Source: Arthrobacter beigongshangensis (GTDB taxonomy: Bacteria > Bacillota > Bacilli > Bacillales_A > Planococcaceae). From it: DNA of 64,000 bases. Below are positions 1-9,323 of the stretch, in pieces. Location of the stretch: the NCBI RefSeq assembly GCF_016820585.1, contig NZ_JADHDX010000002.1:325818-389817 (forward strand). The letters run 5' to 3'. A program made the position numbers and the translations under genes. The first letter of the stretch is position 1. Every line of letters starts with the position of its first letter. The notes under the pieces are model-generated. The model did not search any database, had not been told where the DNA came from, and saw only the letters and a program-made list of their open reading frames with translations.

Positions 1-1076
1 AATGGTCTCCAAAACGTTTTGCTATGGAGGGGGACCCTGTAGGTCTTCATATCGGCCAATTAAATTGCTCGGTAGAAAAAGTACTTATCACATTGGATGT
101 CAATGAGGAAGTAATTGATGAGGCGATTCGAAGTGGTGCCAATCTTATTATTGCTCATCATCCACCCCTTTTCAGACCGTTGAAAAACTTAGTAACGGAT
201 ACGCCCCAAGGAAGAATGATTGAGAAATGCGTAAAAAACGATATTGCTGTTTATGCGGCACATACCAATTTAGACGTCGCTCCTGGTGGTGTCAATGATA
301 TGCTCGCTGAAAAGCTAGGGTTACTTGATACAGTAGTTGTTGAACCGACCTTCTCCGAGCCTTTGTACAAACTTGTTATTTTTAGCCCAGTCACGCATAC
401 AGATGATCTTAGGAAGGCATTGGCACAGGCGGGGGCAGGTGCAATTGGCGATTACACTGGATGTAGCTTTAGCTCTACGGGGACAGGTCGTTTTACGCCA
501 GTTGAAGGGGCTGAACCGTATATTGGGGAAGTGGGAAAAGGTGGGGAAGTCCATGAAGAAAAAATTGAAGTTGTTCTGCCGGGTACGATTCGCAATAAAG
601 TGCTAAAGGCTATGCTGATGGCACATCCTTATGAAGAACCAGCGTATGATTTTTTTGTCCTCGATCAGCGGACCAATGAATACGGTCTCGGTCGCATAGG
701 TAAACTGGAGGAAAAAACGACGGTTGCACAGTTTGCTGAACATGTAAAACAGGTATTCGGTGTGCCAGCCCTACGTTTTGTCGGTAATCCAAATAAGCAA
801 ATTCAAAAAGTTGCAGTACTAGGTGGCGATGGCAATAAATATATCGGTGCTGCCAAAAGAGCCGGTGCAGATGTGTTGGTCACAGGGGATTTATATTACC
901 ATGTGGCACATGACGCAGAGGCGATGGGACTTGCTGTCATAGATCCGGGGCATAATATTGAAAAAGTAATGATTGCAGGTGTTGCAGATTATATGCAGGA
1001 TGCATGTGCAAAAGCGGGGTACAATGTAAAGTTCATTGAATCGGCAGTTATTACAGAACCATTTCAATTTATTTAA
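1..1076 (+). CDS. yqfO: Nif3-like dinuclear metal protein YqfO, 5' end missing
   Basis: The frame is open from base 3 to the stop at 1074-1076, so the start codon lies before the window and only about 20 N-terminal residues are missing; the ATG at 24 is internal (it follows W-S-P-K-R-F-A). The AHHPP metal-binding motif is near bases 150-165 and the C-terminal metal motif DPGHNIE near 945-963. Between them is an inserted PII-like domain, the layout typical of the roughly 370-residue Bacillales member. Family members are hexamers with a two-metal site. Some relatives are annotated as GTP cyclohydrolase I type 2, but the cellular role is unsettled. It is convergent with ispH across a shared terminator. 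Confidence 0.93.
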   Translation, partial: WSPKRFAMEGDPVGLHIGQLNCSVEKVLITLDVNEEVIDEAIRSGANLIIAHHPPLFRPLKNLVTDTPQGRMIEKCVKNDIAVYAAHTNLDVAPGGVNDMLAEKLGLLDTVVVEPTFSEPLYKLVIFSPVTHTDDLRKALAQAGAGAIGDYTGCSFSSTGTGRFTPVEGAEPYIGEVGKGGEVHEEKIEVVLPGTIRNKVLKAMLMAHPYEEPAYDFFVLDQRTNEYGLGRIGKLEEKTTVAQFAEHVKQVFGVPALRFVGNPNKQIQKVAVLGGDGNKYIGAAKRAGADVLVTGDLYYHVAHDAEAMGLAVIDPGHNIEKVMIAGVADYMQDACAKAGYNVKFIESAVITEPFQFI

Positions 1077-1083
1077 CCTACTA

Positions 1084-1127
1084 AAAAAAGGACCGACCTC
1101 CCAGAAATGGAGGTCGGTTCATTTTAT
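1084..1127. terminator. Bidirectional terminator between yqfO and ispH
   Basis: The arms CCGACCTC (1093-1100) and GAGGTCGG form a GC-rich stem. An A-run lies on the left and a T-rich tract on the right, so it can serve both convergent genes. Confidence 0.8.
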
Positions 1128-2101
1128 GTTGTCGCGTATGGTTCAATACGATCAACAGGTGTTGGGTTTTTAATTTTGGGTAGAATTTTTTCCAATGCGA
1201 ATTTGCGCTCTGGGTGATGTGTCGAAGGATCTTCTACATCGAATTTCTCTAGAAAGGCAATAACCTCACGTACAATCAATGTTGGTGTGGAAGCGCCAGC
1301 AGTAACTGATACCGTTTCAACGCCCGTTAGCCAACTAACATCGAGCTCAGACACATCAGAAATACGGTACGAAGGTGTGTCCGCAATTTCAACGGATACT
1401 TGTGTGAGGCGGTTTGAGTTATTACTTTTCGGATCGCCGACGACAATGAGAAGGTCGGATTGACCGGCTTGTTCGGCAACGGCTTCCTGTCTAACTTGAG
1501 TCGCCATGCAAATTTCCTTATGCACTTCGATATGTGGATACTTCACTTTGAGAGCATCCATAATATGAATGACATCCCATTGACTCATCGTCGTTTGGTT
1601 CGTGACGAGTAACTTGCTATTATTGACGTTTAAGCTTTCAACATCTTCTAATGTTTCAATTAGGTGAACGGCATGAGGTGCTACTCCGATTGCACCCTCA
1701 GGCTCAGGGTGATATTTTTTACCGATGTAAACAATATCATAGCCTTCCTCCGTCTTTTCCTCAATTAAATCATGTGTAACAGTAACATCTGGACAAGTTG
1801 CATCGATAGAAACAAGTCCCTTTCTTTTCGCCAGCTCACGTACTTCAGGTGATACACCGTGTGCTGTGAAAATAACGGTACCCGTCTCGACTTTCTCCAG
1901 AATTTCCAAACGATTTTCACCGTCGAGTGTGATGATACCGTCTTCTTCAAAAGCATCCGTCACATGCTTATTATGAACAATCATCCCTAATATATAGATG
2001 GGTCTCGGCAAAGTTTTGTCGAGTGCCGCATTTCTTGCGATAATCATTGCATCGACAACCCCGTAGCAATACCCTCTAGGGGAAATCTTCAACACTTTCA
2101 T
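1124..2101 (-). CDS. ispH: 4-hydroxy-3-methylbut-2-enyl diphosphate reductase IspH (LytB)
   Basis: This is the last enzyme of the MEP isoprenoid pathway, reducing HMBPP to IPP and DMAPP with a [4Fe-4S] cluster. The three cluster cysteines are visible: Cys12 (GYCYGV), Cys103 (ATCPDVT) and Cys198 (EICMATQ). The substrate-binding histidines H43 and H81 (AHGVS) and the TNQTTMS loop are also present. The length of 325 residues is normal and all motifs are intact. A GAGGAGT Shine-Dalgarno precedes the start at 2101. Further MEP or prenyl genes in the window are ispG, dxs and ispA. Confidence 0.97.
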   Translation of the reverse strand: MKVLKISPRGYCYGVVDAMIIARNAALDKTLPRPIYILGMIVHNKHVTDAFEEDGIITLDGENRLEILEKVETGTVIFTAHGVSPEVRELAKRKGLVSIDATCPDVTVTHDLIEEKTEEGYDIVYIGKKYHPEPEGAIGVAPHAVHLIETLEDVESLNVNNSKLLVTNQTTMSQWDVIHIMDALKVKYPHIEVHKEICMATQVRQEAVAEQAGQSDLLIVVGDPKSNNSNRLTQVSVEIADTPSYRISDVSELDVSWLTGVETVSVTAGASTPTLIVREVIAFLEKFDVEDPSTHHPERKFALEKILPKIKNPTPVDRIEPYATT

Positions 2102-2161
2102 ATATTGTCACTCCTCTAAATAGGATCTATCATCTATTATAGCTGAGTTTTTGAGTAGATT

Positions 2162-2240
2162 CAATTTCGCCGCAGTGAAATTGCGTCCAAATTTCGAATT
2201 GTGTTGGCGAAAATCAAAATCTGTGATCTCGACCGGAGAC
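2162..2240 (-). repeat. Copy A of a ~79-bp interspersed hairpin repeat
   Basis: The 79 bases align without gaps to the reverse complement of 26914-26992; by hand count 57 of 79 positions match. The left part is a hairpin, CAATTTC...GAAATTG (2162-2183). The second copy has the same hairpin with a paired change at one base pair. On the minus strand it lies about 60 bp before the ispH start, in the same orientation relative to the downstream gene as the other copy has to gcvT. It may be a palindromic interspersed element or a structured leader. Confidence 0.6.
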
Positions 2241-2243
2241 AAA

Positions 2244-2283
2244 CTTGAAAGAGTAAGGAGCTTGAACTCCTTACTCTTTCAAG
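2244..2283 (-). terminator. Perfect 17-bp inverted repeat after yqfQ
   Basis: Arms 2244-2260 and 2267-2283 are perfectly complementary around a 6-base loop. It lies just downstream of yqfQ on the minus strand. The U-tract is short (TTTGT), so termination is likely but not certain. Confidence 0.55.
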
Positions 2284-2299
2284 TTCAAAATTATAAAAT

Positions 2300-2737
2300 T
2301 TAAGGTTGGAAAATGCGAGGAATGGATGCACCGACTGAGCCACTTGCTGCTGACGAAGCACTAGAAGCCGCCCCAGCACTGGCCACTGCTGATCCAGCCG
2401 CTGGGAGGCCTTGGAAACCTTTGTACAGTCTCCACATCGCAGGCAAATTTTGAACCATAGGTGCGAATTGTTGAACCATAGGTGCAAATTGTTGTGCGGT
2501 ATTTAAAAACTGGTTGGCGGTTTGCATATAAGATTCCATCTTTGAAGGACCTTGTTGTTGACCCGGACCGCCAAGCGGATTATTTATTTGATTTCCCATT
2601 GGACTACCGTTTTGCATGGGGGGAGCAGGCATCTGCATTGGGTTCATTTGTGGAGGCAACCCGAAGCCCGTTTGTCCCATGGACGGTGGCGTGGCTGGCT
2701 GTTGCACGAACGGATAAAAGGATTCGTACCTCATCAT
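2300..2737 (-). CDS. yqfQ: VrrA/YqfQ family low-complexity protein
   Basis: This 145-residue protein has a Pro/Gln/Met/Gly-rich N-terminal half, a duplicated QQFAPMV motif in the middle and an Ala/Ser-rich C-terminal half. Composition and location between ispH and cshB match YqfQ, called VrrA in Bacillus anthracis, where the gene carries a variable-number repeat. The molecular function is unknown; I infer no catalytic activity. An AAAGGAG Shine-Dalgarno sits very close to two consecutive ATG codons, so 2734 is also a possible start. Confidence 0.75.
   Translation of the reverse strand: MMRYESFYPFVQQPATPPSMGQTGFGLPPQMNPMQMPAPPMQNGSPMGNQINNPLGGPGQQQGPSKMESYMQTANQFLNTAQQFAPMVQQFAPMVQNLPAMWRLYKGFQGLPAAGSAVASAGAASSASSAASGSVGASIPRIFQP
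2450..2491 (-). repeat. 21-bp tandem duplication inside yqfQ
   Basis: Bases 2450-2470 and 2471-2491 are two 21-bp units differing at one base. They encode QQFAPMV twice. Because the period is a multiple of three, copy number could change without a frameshift. Confidence 0.8.
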
Positions 2738-2780
2738 ATTCTCCTTTCAATTAATCAGAATGAACTTTCACATTGTATAC

Positions 2781-2797
2781 TATGCGAAAATCGCATA
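2781..2797. promoter_or_regulatory. Palindrome before cshB
   Basis: TATGCGA, a 3-base spacer and TCGCATA form a perfect 7-bp inverted repeat about 20 bp upstream of a TATAAT-like -10 (2817-2822) for cshB. It could be an operator; no regulator is recognised. Confidence 0.35.
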
Positions 2798-2847
2798 CGG
2801 CGGAACAGAATCATGTTATAATATGACTACGATTAGGAGGAACAACA

Positions 2848-4152
2848 ATGTCTAAATTTACTGATTATCAATTTAAACCGTTTATTCGGGAAGCTATCGG
2901 GAGGCTCGGCTTTGAAAACCCGACACCGATTCAAAAAGAAATGATTCCACTCATCCTGAAAGGGACGAATGCAATTGGACAAGCTCATACAGGAACAGGG
3001 AAATCTCACAGCTTTCTTATTCCTGTATTGGAAAGGACAGATACCACTGTCGATGAATTACAAGCAGTGATTTCAGCACCAACGAGAGAGCTGGCAACAC
3101 AATTATTTGATGAGCTTGTTAAAATGACGCAAGGGACTGATGTACGTAGCTCACTGCTAATTGGTGGAACTGACAAGCAACGTTCGATAGGGAAGTTGAA
3201 AGCGAATCCGCATATTGTCGTCGGAACACCGGGGCGTATTAGTGATATGGCTGAAAATGGAGCACTTGCTATCCATACAGCAAAAATATTAGTCATTGAC
3301 GAAGCAGACCTCGCGTTTGATATGGGCTTTATCGAGGATATCGACAAGTTTGCATCGAAAATGCCTACAGATCTTGAAATGTACGTATTCTCTGCAACGA
3401 TTCCTGAAAAGTTAAAGCCGTTTTTGAATAAATACATGGAAACGCCTGTTCATGTGAAAATCGGTGAACGTAAGCCGTTGACAGAAGGAATGCGTTACTC
3501 ACTTGTACCTGTCCGCAGTATGAATAAAAGGAAAAAGCTACTGCACGTCATTGAAGCTGTCAACCCTTATTTGGCAATTATCTTCACAAATACACGTCAA
3601 AATGCAGATGGATTAGCTGCTTATCTCGCTGAAAATGGCATTAAAGCAGGGAAGATTCACGGTGATCTAACACCACGTGAGCGAACGCGTATGATGAAGC
3701 AAATTCGTGATTTGGAATACCAATATATCGTAGCGACAGATCTTGCAGCGCGCGGTATTGATATTCCAGGCGTGAGTCATGTTATCAACTTCGAACTACC
3801 TGACGAACTGGAGTTTTTCATCCACCGTGTGGGACGTACAGCGCGTGCTGGCCTTGAAGGAACTGCCATTACATTGTACGAGCCATCCGAGGATGATAAG
3901 ATTGTTAAAATTGAGAAGCTGGGTATTCCGTTTATTCACGAAGATGTGAAAAACGGTGAGTGGGTTGAAGTAAAAGAGCGTCATGCGAGACGTAACCGTA
4001 TAAAAGAAGAGGATGATATTGATCGCAAAGCAACATCATTCGTTCGAAAACCAGCAAAGGTCAAGCCAGGCTATAAAAAGAAAATGGCACAGGAAGTCGA
4101 ACGTTTTAAAAAGCGTGAAAGGAGATTGACACGAAAAAATGACAAACGATAA
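2848..4152 (+). CDS. cshB: DEAD-box RNA helicase CshB
   Basis: ATP-dependent RNA helicase of 434 residues. In order it shows the Q motif (NPTPIQ), Walker A (AHTGTGKS), the PTREL motif, GTPGR, the DEAD box ([12 protein letters not shown]), the SAT motif (FSATIPE) and the C-terminal helicase lobe with [10 protein letters not shown] and [11 protein letters not shown] basic Lys/Arg-rich tail follows. Bacillus CshB works in RNA folding, ribosome assembly and cold growth. Location next to nfo and the length favour CshB over CshA. AGGAGGA lies 9 bases before the start. The end overlaps nfo by 14 bases, implying co-transcription. Confidence 0.93.
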   Translation: MSKFTDYQFKPFIREAIGRLGFENPTPIQKEMIPLILKGTNAIGQAHTGTGKSHSFLIPVLERTDTTVDELQAVISAPTRELATQLFDELVKMTQGTDVRSSLLIGGTDKQRSIGKLKANPHIVVGTPGRISDMAENGALAIHTAKILVIDEADLAFDMGFIEDIDKFASKMPTDLEMYVFSATIPEKLKPFLNKYMETPVHVKIGERKPLTEGMRYSLVPVRSMNKRKKLLHVIEAVNPYLAIIFTNTRQNADGLAAYLAENGIKAGKIHGDLTPRERTRMMKQIRDLEYQYIVATDLAARGIDIPGVSHVINFELPDELEFFIHRVGRTARAGLEGTAITLYEPSEDDKIVKIEKLGIPFIHEDVKNGEWVEVKERHARRNRIKEEDDIDRKATSFVRKPAKVKPGYKKKMAQEVERFKKRERRLTRKNDKR

Positions 4153-5047
4153 ACCATTATTGCTAGGCTCTCACGTCTCGATGAGTGGCAGTAAAATGCT
4201 ACTCGGCTCAAGTGAAGAAGCCGCAAGCTATGGAGCGAGTACTTTTATGATTTACACAGGGGCACCTCAGAACACGCGGAGGAAGCCCATTGAAGACTTA
4301 AATATTGAGGCGGGGCAGCTGCATATGAAGGACAAAGGATTGTCAAATATCGTTGTCCATGCGCCGTATATTATTAATATTGCAAACACGTTAAAGCCGG
4401 AAACATTTGAGCTAGGGGTTACTTTTTTACAAAAGGAAATTGAACGGACGGCTGCGCTCGGTATCAATCAAATCGTTTTGCACCCAGGCGCTCATGTTGG
4501 AGCAGGCGTGGATTTGGGAATTGCTAAAATTGTCGAAGGGCTGAATGAGGTGCTTTCTCAAGATTACCCGGTGCGTATTGCGCTGGAAACGATGGCGGGT
4601 AAAGGGACTGAATGTGGTCGGAACTTTGATGAGATTGCCAAAATTATTGACGGTGTAAAACATAACGAACGGTTATCCGTCTGTTTTGATACGTGTCACG
4701 TCCATGATGCGGGCTATGATATCGTTGGTGACTTTGAAGGCGTTTTGAATGAGTTCGATAAAATCGTTGGACTGGACAGAATTTCTGTCATTCACGTCAA
4801 TGACAGTAAAAATGAACGGGGAGCGATGAAGGACCGTCATGAGAACATCGGATTCGGCCATATCGGCTTTGAACCACTATCTTATATCGTTCATCATCCG
4901 AAGTTCCAAGCCGTTCCTAAAATCTTAGAAACACCTTTTATTGGTGCGGATCCTAAAAAGAAATCGGCACCATATAAAATTGAAATCGATATGTTGAAGG
5001 CGAAAACATTTCAACCCGAAAAAATTGATCAATTAAGAGCTGAATAA
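4139..5047 (+). CDS. nfo: Endonuclease IV (AP endonuclease)
   Basis: Zinc-dependent apurinic/apyrimidinic endonuclease for base-excision repair, 302 residues. Metal-ligand motifs are present in the family order: [42 protein letters not shown], the [11 protein letters not shown] block and ILETPF. The start ATG lies inside the end of cshB, preceded by AAAGGAG about 12 bases upstream. It is probably translated from the cshB transcript, as in B. subtilis (yqfR-yqfS). Confidence 0.96.
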   Translation: MTNDKPLLLGSHVSMSGSKMLLGSSEEAASYGASTFMIYTGAPQNTRRKPIEDLNIEAGQLHMKDKGLSNIVVHAPYIINIANTLKPETFELGVTFLQKEIERTAALGINQIVLHPGAHVGAGVDLGIAKIVEGLNEVLSQDYPVRIALETMAGKGTECGRNFDEIAKIIDGVKHNERLSVCFDTCHVHDAGYDIVGDFEGVLNEFDKIVGLDRISVIHVNDSKNERGAMKDRHENIGFGHIGFEPLSYIVHHPKFQAVPKILETPFIGADPKKKSAPYKIEIDMLKAKTFQPEKIDQLRAE

Positions 5048-5055
5048 TGAGAAAC

Positions 5056-5090
5056 CCGTCTGCAAGTGTAAATCGTACATGCAGACGGGC
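5056..5090. terminator. Bidirectional terminator between nfo and yqfT
   Basis: The arms CCCGTCTGCA and TGCAGACGGG form a 10-bp stem with a 15-base loop, between two convergent genes. Confidence 0.75.
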
Positions 5091-5094
5091 ATTA

Positions 5095-5343
5095 TCATTT
5101 TGTCATATCTAAATACTTTTGGAAAATCATTTCGGTTTTTTGATTGCCAATGACTCTTCTAATTTTACTAATAAATGATTCAGGAACTCCTGTGAACAAC
5201 CAGCGGAAAGAAATGTCCTCTAGTAAAGGGCGGAGTGCTTTGATTTCTGAAATTGATAGTTCCACACCATATTGCCTCGCAAGAAGTCTAACATCTTCAT
5301 CACTTCTCATTTTCATTTCATTCAATAGATATGCATAATCCAT
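5095..5343 (-). CDS. yqfT: DUF2624 family protein YqfT
   Basis: Small cytoplasmic protein of 82 residues, mostly helical by composition, with no cysteines and no membrane segment. Position after nfo and size match YqfT (DUF2624) of Bacillus; its function is not known. AAGGATGG precedes the start at 5343. It is divergent from the zinc-uptake operon, so the 100-bp gap holds promoters for both. Confidence 0.7.
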   Translation of the reverse strand: MDYAYLLNEMKMRSDEDVRLLARQYGVELSISEIKALRPLLEDISFRWLFTGVPESFISKIRRVIGNQKTEMIFQKYLDMTK

Positions 5344-5396
5344 CTAACCACCATCCTTCTTAAAAGGTTGTATCCTTTCGCTCAATCGTTTATACT

Positions 5397-5424
5397 TTGA
5401 CGAGTGAATCGTAATCGTTACTGT
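5397..5424 (+). promoter_or_regulatory. Candidate promoter with overlapping Zur box for znuCB-zur
   Basis: The 15-mer at 5409-5423 (TCGTAATCGTTACTG) closely resembles the Bacillus Zur operator TCGTAATnATTACGA. A TTGACG -35 starts at 5397, and a weak -10 would overlap the box, so Zn-Zur binding should block RNA polymerase. The operon contains zur itself, which predicts autoregulation. Confidence 0.7.
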
Positions 5425-5443
5425 TAAGGGGAAGGATAGCAAA

Positions 5444-6214
5444 ATGACAACTACAATTATTCAATTGGACGATGTAAGCTTTAGTTATGAGCAATCAATC
5501 GCCCTTGATCATATTTCCCTCCGAGTGGGGGAAGGGGAGTTTTGGGCACTCATTGGCCCGAATGGTTCTGGTAAATCGACGCTTATTAATATTATTCTCG
5601 GTCTTTTGAAACCAGCGAGCGGGTCAGTGAAGTTATTTGGTGAGGATATGGAAAAATTTAACCATCGTGAACGGATTGGCTATGTGTCGCAGAAATCGAA
5701 TTCATTCAACTCTGGTTTCCCGGCAACTGTGCTTGAAGTTGTGCGTAGTGGTTTGACGCGAAAAGTAGGTTTATTTAAAAGTTTTTCGAAGGAAAATGAG
5801 CAACAGGCATTAGAAGCACTTCAGATTGTTGGAATGGAGAAATTTGCAAAGCAGAATATCGGTCAATTATCTGGCGGCCAGCAGCAGCGTATCTTCATTG
5901 CACGGGCGCTAGCGGGTAAGCCGGACCTGCTCATAATGGATGAGCCAACGGTAGGAATTGATCAGCAAAATGTTGCATCGTTCTATTCTATGCTCAATAC
6001 GCTGAATCGTGAGCATGGCATTGCCATTGTACTCGTGACACATGAAATTGACCTGGTCACTGATTTGGCGACACATGTAGCCTGTCTCAATCGGACGATT
6101 CATTTTCACGGTGTGCAAGCAGCCTATAAAAATATGGAAGACCAAGATGTTTCGAGATGGTATGGCCATCCTGTGCGGCGCATTCACCAGCAAGCGGCGG
6201 AGGTGGAGCAATGA
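5444..6214 (+). CDS. znuC: Zinc ABC transporter ATP-binding protein
   Basis: ATPase of a high-affinity zinc importer (ZnuC/ZurA type), 256 residues. It has Walker A (GPNGSGKST), the ABC signature (LSGGQQQR), Walker B (LLIMDEPTVGID) and the switch histidine (VTHE). It overlaps the permease start by four bases (ATGA). The zinc assignment rests on the Zur box and the zur gene in the same operon. No substrate-binding protein (znuA) is in the window, so it must be encoded elsewhere. Confidence 0.93.
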   Translation: MTTTIIQLDDVSFSYEQSIALDHISLRVGEGEFWALIGPNGSGKSTLINIILGLLKPASGSVKLFGEDMEKFNHRERIGYVSQKSNSFNSGFPATVLEVVRSGLTRKVGLFKSFSKENEQQALEALQIVGMEKFAKQNIGQLSGGQQQRIFIARALAGKPDLLIMDEPTVGIDQQNVASFYSMLNTLNREHGIAIVLVTHEIDLVTDLATHVACLNRTIHFHGVQAAYKNMEDQDVSRWYGHPVRRIHQQAAEVEQ

Positions 6215-7077
6215 TTAGCGCAATTTTATCATATGAATTTCTGCAAAATGCATTTCTATCTGGTTTGATCATTGGCATCATTGCTCCACTGCTTGGCTTG
6301 TTTATCGTCGTTAGGCGTTTGGCGCTTATTGCGGATGCGCTAAGCCATGTAGCGTTGGCGGGTATTGCTGGCAGTCTATACTTAAGTCAGCAAGTGCTGT
6401 TTTTTGCTGCGTTGAATCCGGTGTATCTTGGAATCGCTTCGGCGGTCGGAGGCTCATTGCTTATTGAAAAATTGAGAGGTGCTTATCGGCATTATGAAGA
6501 ACTCGCTATACCGGTCATTTTATCTGCAGGGATTGGACTCGGTGCGATTTTTATTTCGTTATCAAAAGGCTTTGGTTCTGATTTGATTGGTTATTTGTTT
6601 GGCTCGGTGTCGGCAGTGAGTAGACAGGATCTTGTCATTGTCATTGTTATCGCAATCATTGTCATTGCTTACATCCGTTTTTTATATAAAGAATTGTTTG
6701 CTTTGTCGTTTGACCAGGATTATGCCAAAGTGTCTGGTGTGAACTCACGTTACATCCAGATGGTCTTTATGATTATTACAGCACTCGTGATAGGGGCTTC
6801 GATGCGCATTGTCGGGATTTTGCTTGTATCTTCGCTCATGACGATTCCAGTTGCAGCGGCTATGCAGCTGGCGAAAAGCTTCAAAGGGGCGATTATCTAC
6901 TCGATTGTATTTGGGGAAACGGCAGTCATTGTTGGACTCGTGACAGCCTATTATTTAGATATTGCTCCTGGAGGAACAATTGTCGTTACGTCTATCATAA
7001 TTTTGTTACTCGTTCTCGTTTGGAATAAATTACGGGCCGGTTACAATGCTCGTGCTGTGAAGGAGGGAATTGTATGA
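6211..7077 (+). CDS. znuB: Zinc ABC transporter permease
   Basis: Membrane permease of the ABC-3 family, 288 residues with about eight hydrophobic segments. The start chosen is the ATG at 6211 that overlaps the znuC stop and follows GGAGGTGGAG; an open stretch upstream of it belongs to the znuC frame region. Family motifs include VVRRLALIADALSHVALAG near the N terminus and the MRIVGILLVSSLM block near the C terminus. It pairs with ZnuC to move zinc inward across the cytoplasmic membrane. The end overlaps zur (ATGA). Confidence 0.93.
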   Translation: MISAILSYEFLQNAFLSGLIIGIIAPLLGLFIVVRRLALIADALSHVALAGIAGSLYLSQQVLFFAALNPVYLGIASAVGGSLLIEKLRGAYRHYEELAIPVILSAGIGLGAIFISLSKGFGSDLIGYLFGSVSAVSRQDLVIVIVIAIIVIAYIRFLYKELFALSFDQDYAKVSGVNSRYIQMVFMIITALVIGASMRIVGILLVSSLMTIPVAAAMQLAKSFKGAIIYSIVFGETAVIVGLVTAYYLDIAPGGTIVVTSIIILLLVLVWNKLRAGYNARAVKEGIV

Positions 7078-7490
7078 CACCCGATGAGGCATGGCGTATA
7101 CTGCAAGACAAGCAATTTAAACGCACGAAAAATCGAGAAACGATTCTTCAGTTTTTCTCAGAAAATGATCGTTATTTAACAGCAGCAGAAGTACGAGGTT
7201 TTATGGAACAAGATAATCCAGGCATTAGTTTCGATACGATTTATAGGAATCTCACGACCTTTGCAGAACTCGGAATTTTGGAGGAAACAGATTTGACGGG
7301 AGAACGTCATTTCCGGATGCAATGCGAGCCTGGCGTTCATCATCATCACTTCATCTGTACAGCTTGCGGTAAGACACGCAGTATTCCGCATTGTCCGATG
7401 GAAATGATTGCAGTTAATTTACCGGATTATGAAGTTGAAGGTCATAAGTTTGAGATTTATGGTAAATGTCCGTTATGTGTGGCGAATTAA
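7074..7490 (+). CDS. zur: Zinc uptake regulator Zur (Fur family)
   Basis: Fur-family metalloregulator of 138 residues with an N-terminal winged helix and a C-terminal dimerisation domain. The metal ligands are visible as the histidine cluster HHHHFIC and the structural zinc cysteines CTACG and CPLC. Being last in the zinc-importer operon behind a Zur box supports Zur rather than Fur or PerR. The znuC-znuB-zur order resembles the Listeria zurA-zurM-zurR arrangement. Translation is coupled to znuB by a four-base overlap. Confidence 0.92.
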   Translation: MTPDEAWRILQDKQFKRTKNRETILQFFSENDRYLTAAEVRGFMEQDNPGISFDTIYRNLTTFAELGILEETDLTGERHFRMQCEPGVHHHHFICTACGKTRSIPHCPMEMIAVNLPDYEVEGHKFEIYGKCPLCVAN

Positions 7491-7491
7491 A

Positions 7492-7533
7492 AATGGTGTG
7501 GCACTCTAGTTAGTAGAGTGTCACACCATTTTT
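7492..7533. terminator. Bidirectional terminator after zur
   Basis: A long stem built from AATGGTGTG-CACTCTA and TAGAGTG-CACACCATT, followed by a T-run. It lies between zur and the convergent nucleotidase gene. Confidence 0.85.
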
Positions 7534-8120
7534 TATTTCAATACAGCTTGTTCAATCGGAAACAATTTCTTAATCCAGTCATTCGCTTCTTGCCAGTCAT
7601 TGACACGAATAACACCTTCGGGAATAGGCTCTCGATTATACGGTGTATCGAATAGAATGACAGGGATATTAAGTTCTTCATGAATTTCCACGGCATTGTC
7701 ATGCTTGTCTTCAAAAAAAGCATGGACGCCAAATTTTTTCGCTGTTGCAATCTTATGATGACTGCCGACAAGTTCGATATGGTCGTACGGAATTTCTTCA
7801 CGTTTGAACCAATCTACCGTGGCATCCCAAACCTGTGGACCGCGGGCGGAAATATAAAACAATTCGAACTGTGCATGCCAGTCATCCAATATTTTCTTAG
7901 CATAGGCTTGTGCAGGAGAAGTACTGTAAATATGTGCTTCTGCCCCTGTATACCACTGCCAGAAAACATCTTTATCGACTGGGAATGCCTCAGTCAAGTC
8001 ATATTTTGTAATATCGTCAAGTACAAGATTACAGCCGAATTGTTCATTAATATGCGGTAACAGGGAAGTAGGGCATGTCACCGTACCGTCGATGTCAATG
8101 CCGAAACGGATATCTCTCAT
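7533..8120 (-). CDS. yqfW: HAD-family 5'-nucleotidase-like protein YqfW
   Basis: HAD-superfamily hydrolase of 195 residues related to the 5'(3')-deoxyribonucleotidase (NT5C) family. Motif I is [10 protein letters not shown] with both catalytic aspartates; YISARG fits motif II, and [11 protein letters not shown] the acidic motif IV. It probably dephosphorylates a nucleotide, but the substrate is not shown by the sequence. The start overlaps the ispG stop by four bases, so the two genes form one minus-strand operon. Confidence 0.82.
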   Translation of the reverse strand: MRDIRFGIDIDGTVTCPTSLLPHINEQFGCNLVLDDITKYDLTEAFPVDKDVFWQWYTGAEAHIYSTSPAQAYAKKILDDWHAQFELFYISARGPQVWDATVDWFKREEIPYDHIELVGSHHKIATAKKFGVHAFFEDKHDNAVEIHEELNIPVILFDTPYNREPIPEGVIRVNDWQEANDWIKKLFPIEQAVLK

Positions 8121-9241
8121 TCCGTTTTTCCTGCTTGAAGCAATAATTCTTCCTGGCGTTTCTTTTCAAAATATTCTTCAGCAAGTTTATCAATTTCAAT
8201 CTTCAGTTCATCAACCATCGTTGCTTCAGGCACTTTACGAACGATTTCACCTTTCATAAAGAGTAAACCTTCGCCGCGCGCGCCGGCAATACCGATATCC
8301 GCTTCGCGTGCTTCGCCTGGTCCGTTGACTGCACAGCCGAGCACCGCGACTTTCAGAGGTGCTTTGATATGTGAAATATACTCTTCAACTTCATTGGCAA
8401 TGGCAATGAGGTCGATTTCAATGCGTCCACAAGTAGGGCAAGAAATAAGTGTTGCCGCATTGGAGGACAGACCGAATATTTTTAACAATTCACGTGCAAC
8501 TTTGATTTCCTGAACAGGGTCCGCGCTCAACGAAACACGCATTGTGTTACCGATACCAGCTGACAAAAGTGTTCCGAGACCTGCTGCGCTCTTAATTGAT
8601 CCTGCAAACAGTGTACCAGATTCGGTAATTCCCAAGTGTAATGGATAATCGAAGGCAGCTGCGGCTTTCTGATAAGCCTCTACTGCCAAATTGACATCAG
8701 ATGCTTTTAAAGACACGATGATGTCATGAAAATCAAGGTCTTCCAATATTTTAATATGGTGAAGCGCACTTTCTACCATTCCATCTGCAGTCGGATAGCC
8801 GTACTTTTCAAGAATTTTTTTCTCGAGTGATCCAGCATTGACACCGATTCGAATCGGAATACCTTTTGCTTTTGCAGCATTGACAACGGCTTCAACTTTC
8901 GCCTGTCTTCCAATATTACCTGGATTAATGCGAATTTTATCCGCCCCTTGCTCAATGGCGATTAGCGCAAGTTTGTAATCGAAATGAATGTCGACGACAA
9001 GCGGGATATTAATTCGTTCTTTAATAGCCCTGATTGAGTAGGCAGCCCGCTCATCTGGACATGCAACGCGAACGATTTGGCATCCAGCTTCCTCTAAACG
9101 CAAGATTTCTGCAACTGTAGCTTCGACGTCGTGCGTCTTGGTTGTCGTCATACTTTGGATGAAAAGCTCATCGCTTCCACCGATCGTCAAATTACCGACG
9201 CGGACCTTACGTGTGTTTGCTCTGTTTATCATTGGTTTCAT
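8117..9241 (-). CDS. ispG: (E)-4-hydroxy-3-methylbut-2-enyl diphosphate synthase IspG
   Basis: Sixth step of the MEP pathway, converting MEcPP to HMBPP with a [4Fe-4S] cluster. The 374-residue protein starts with the TIM-barrel domain ([15 protein letters not shown]) and ends with the cluster domain, where the CPTCGR and [10 protein letters not shown] cysteine motifs are intact. AAGGAG about 9 bases upstream supports the ATG at 9241; an ATG nine bases downstream is an alternative. It is followed by yqfW with a four-base overlap. The product is the substrate of IspH, also in this window. Confidence 0.97.
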   Translation of the reverse strand: MKPMINRANTRKVRVGNLTIGGSDELFIQSMTTTKTHDVEATVAEILRLEEAGCQIVRVACPDERAAYSIRAIKERINIPLVVDIHFDYKLALIAIEQGADKIRINPGNIGRQAKVEAVVNAAKAKGIPIRIGVNAGSLEKKILEKYGYPTADGMVESALHHIKILEDLDFHDIIVSLKASDVNLAVEAYQKAAAAFDYPLHLGITESGTLFAGSIKSAAGLGTLLSAGIGNTMRVSLSADPVQEIKVARELLKIFGLSSNAATLISCPTCGRIEIDLIAIANEVEEYISHIKAPLKVAVLGCAVNGPGEAREADIGIAGARGEGLLFMKGEIVRKVPEATMVDELKIEIDKLAEEYFEKKRQEELLLQAGKTE

Positions 9242-9323
9242 TTATTTCTCTCCTTAAAATGTCTAGACCTTATTACTATATCTATTTTAACAATCAACAT
9301 AGTAAAAAGACAAGGGACAGCCC

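Noticed and set aside
3006..3437. A 143-codon minus-strand frame within cshB
   Set aside because: Antisense to conserved helicase motifs, with a low-complexity translation and no ribosome site.
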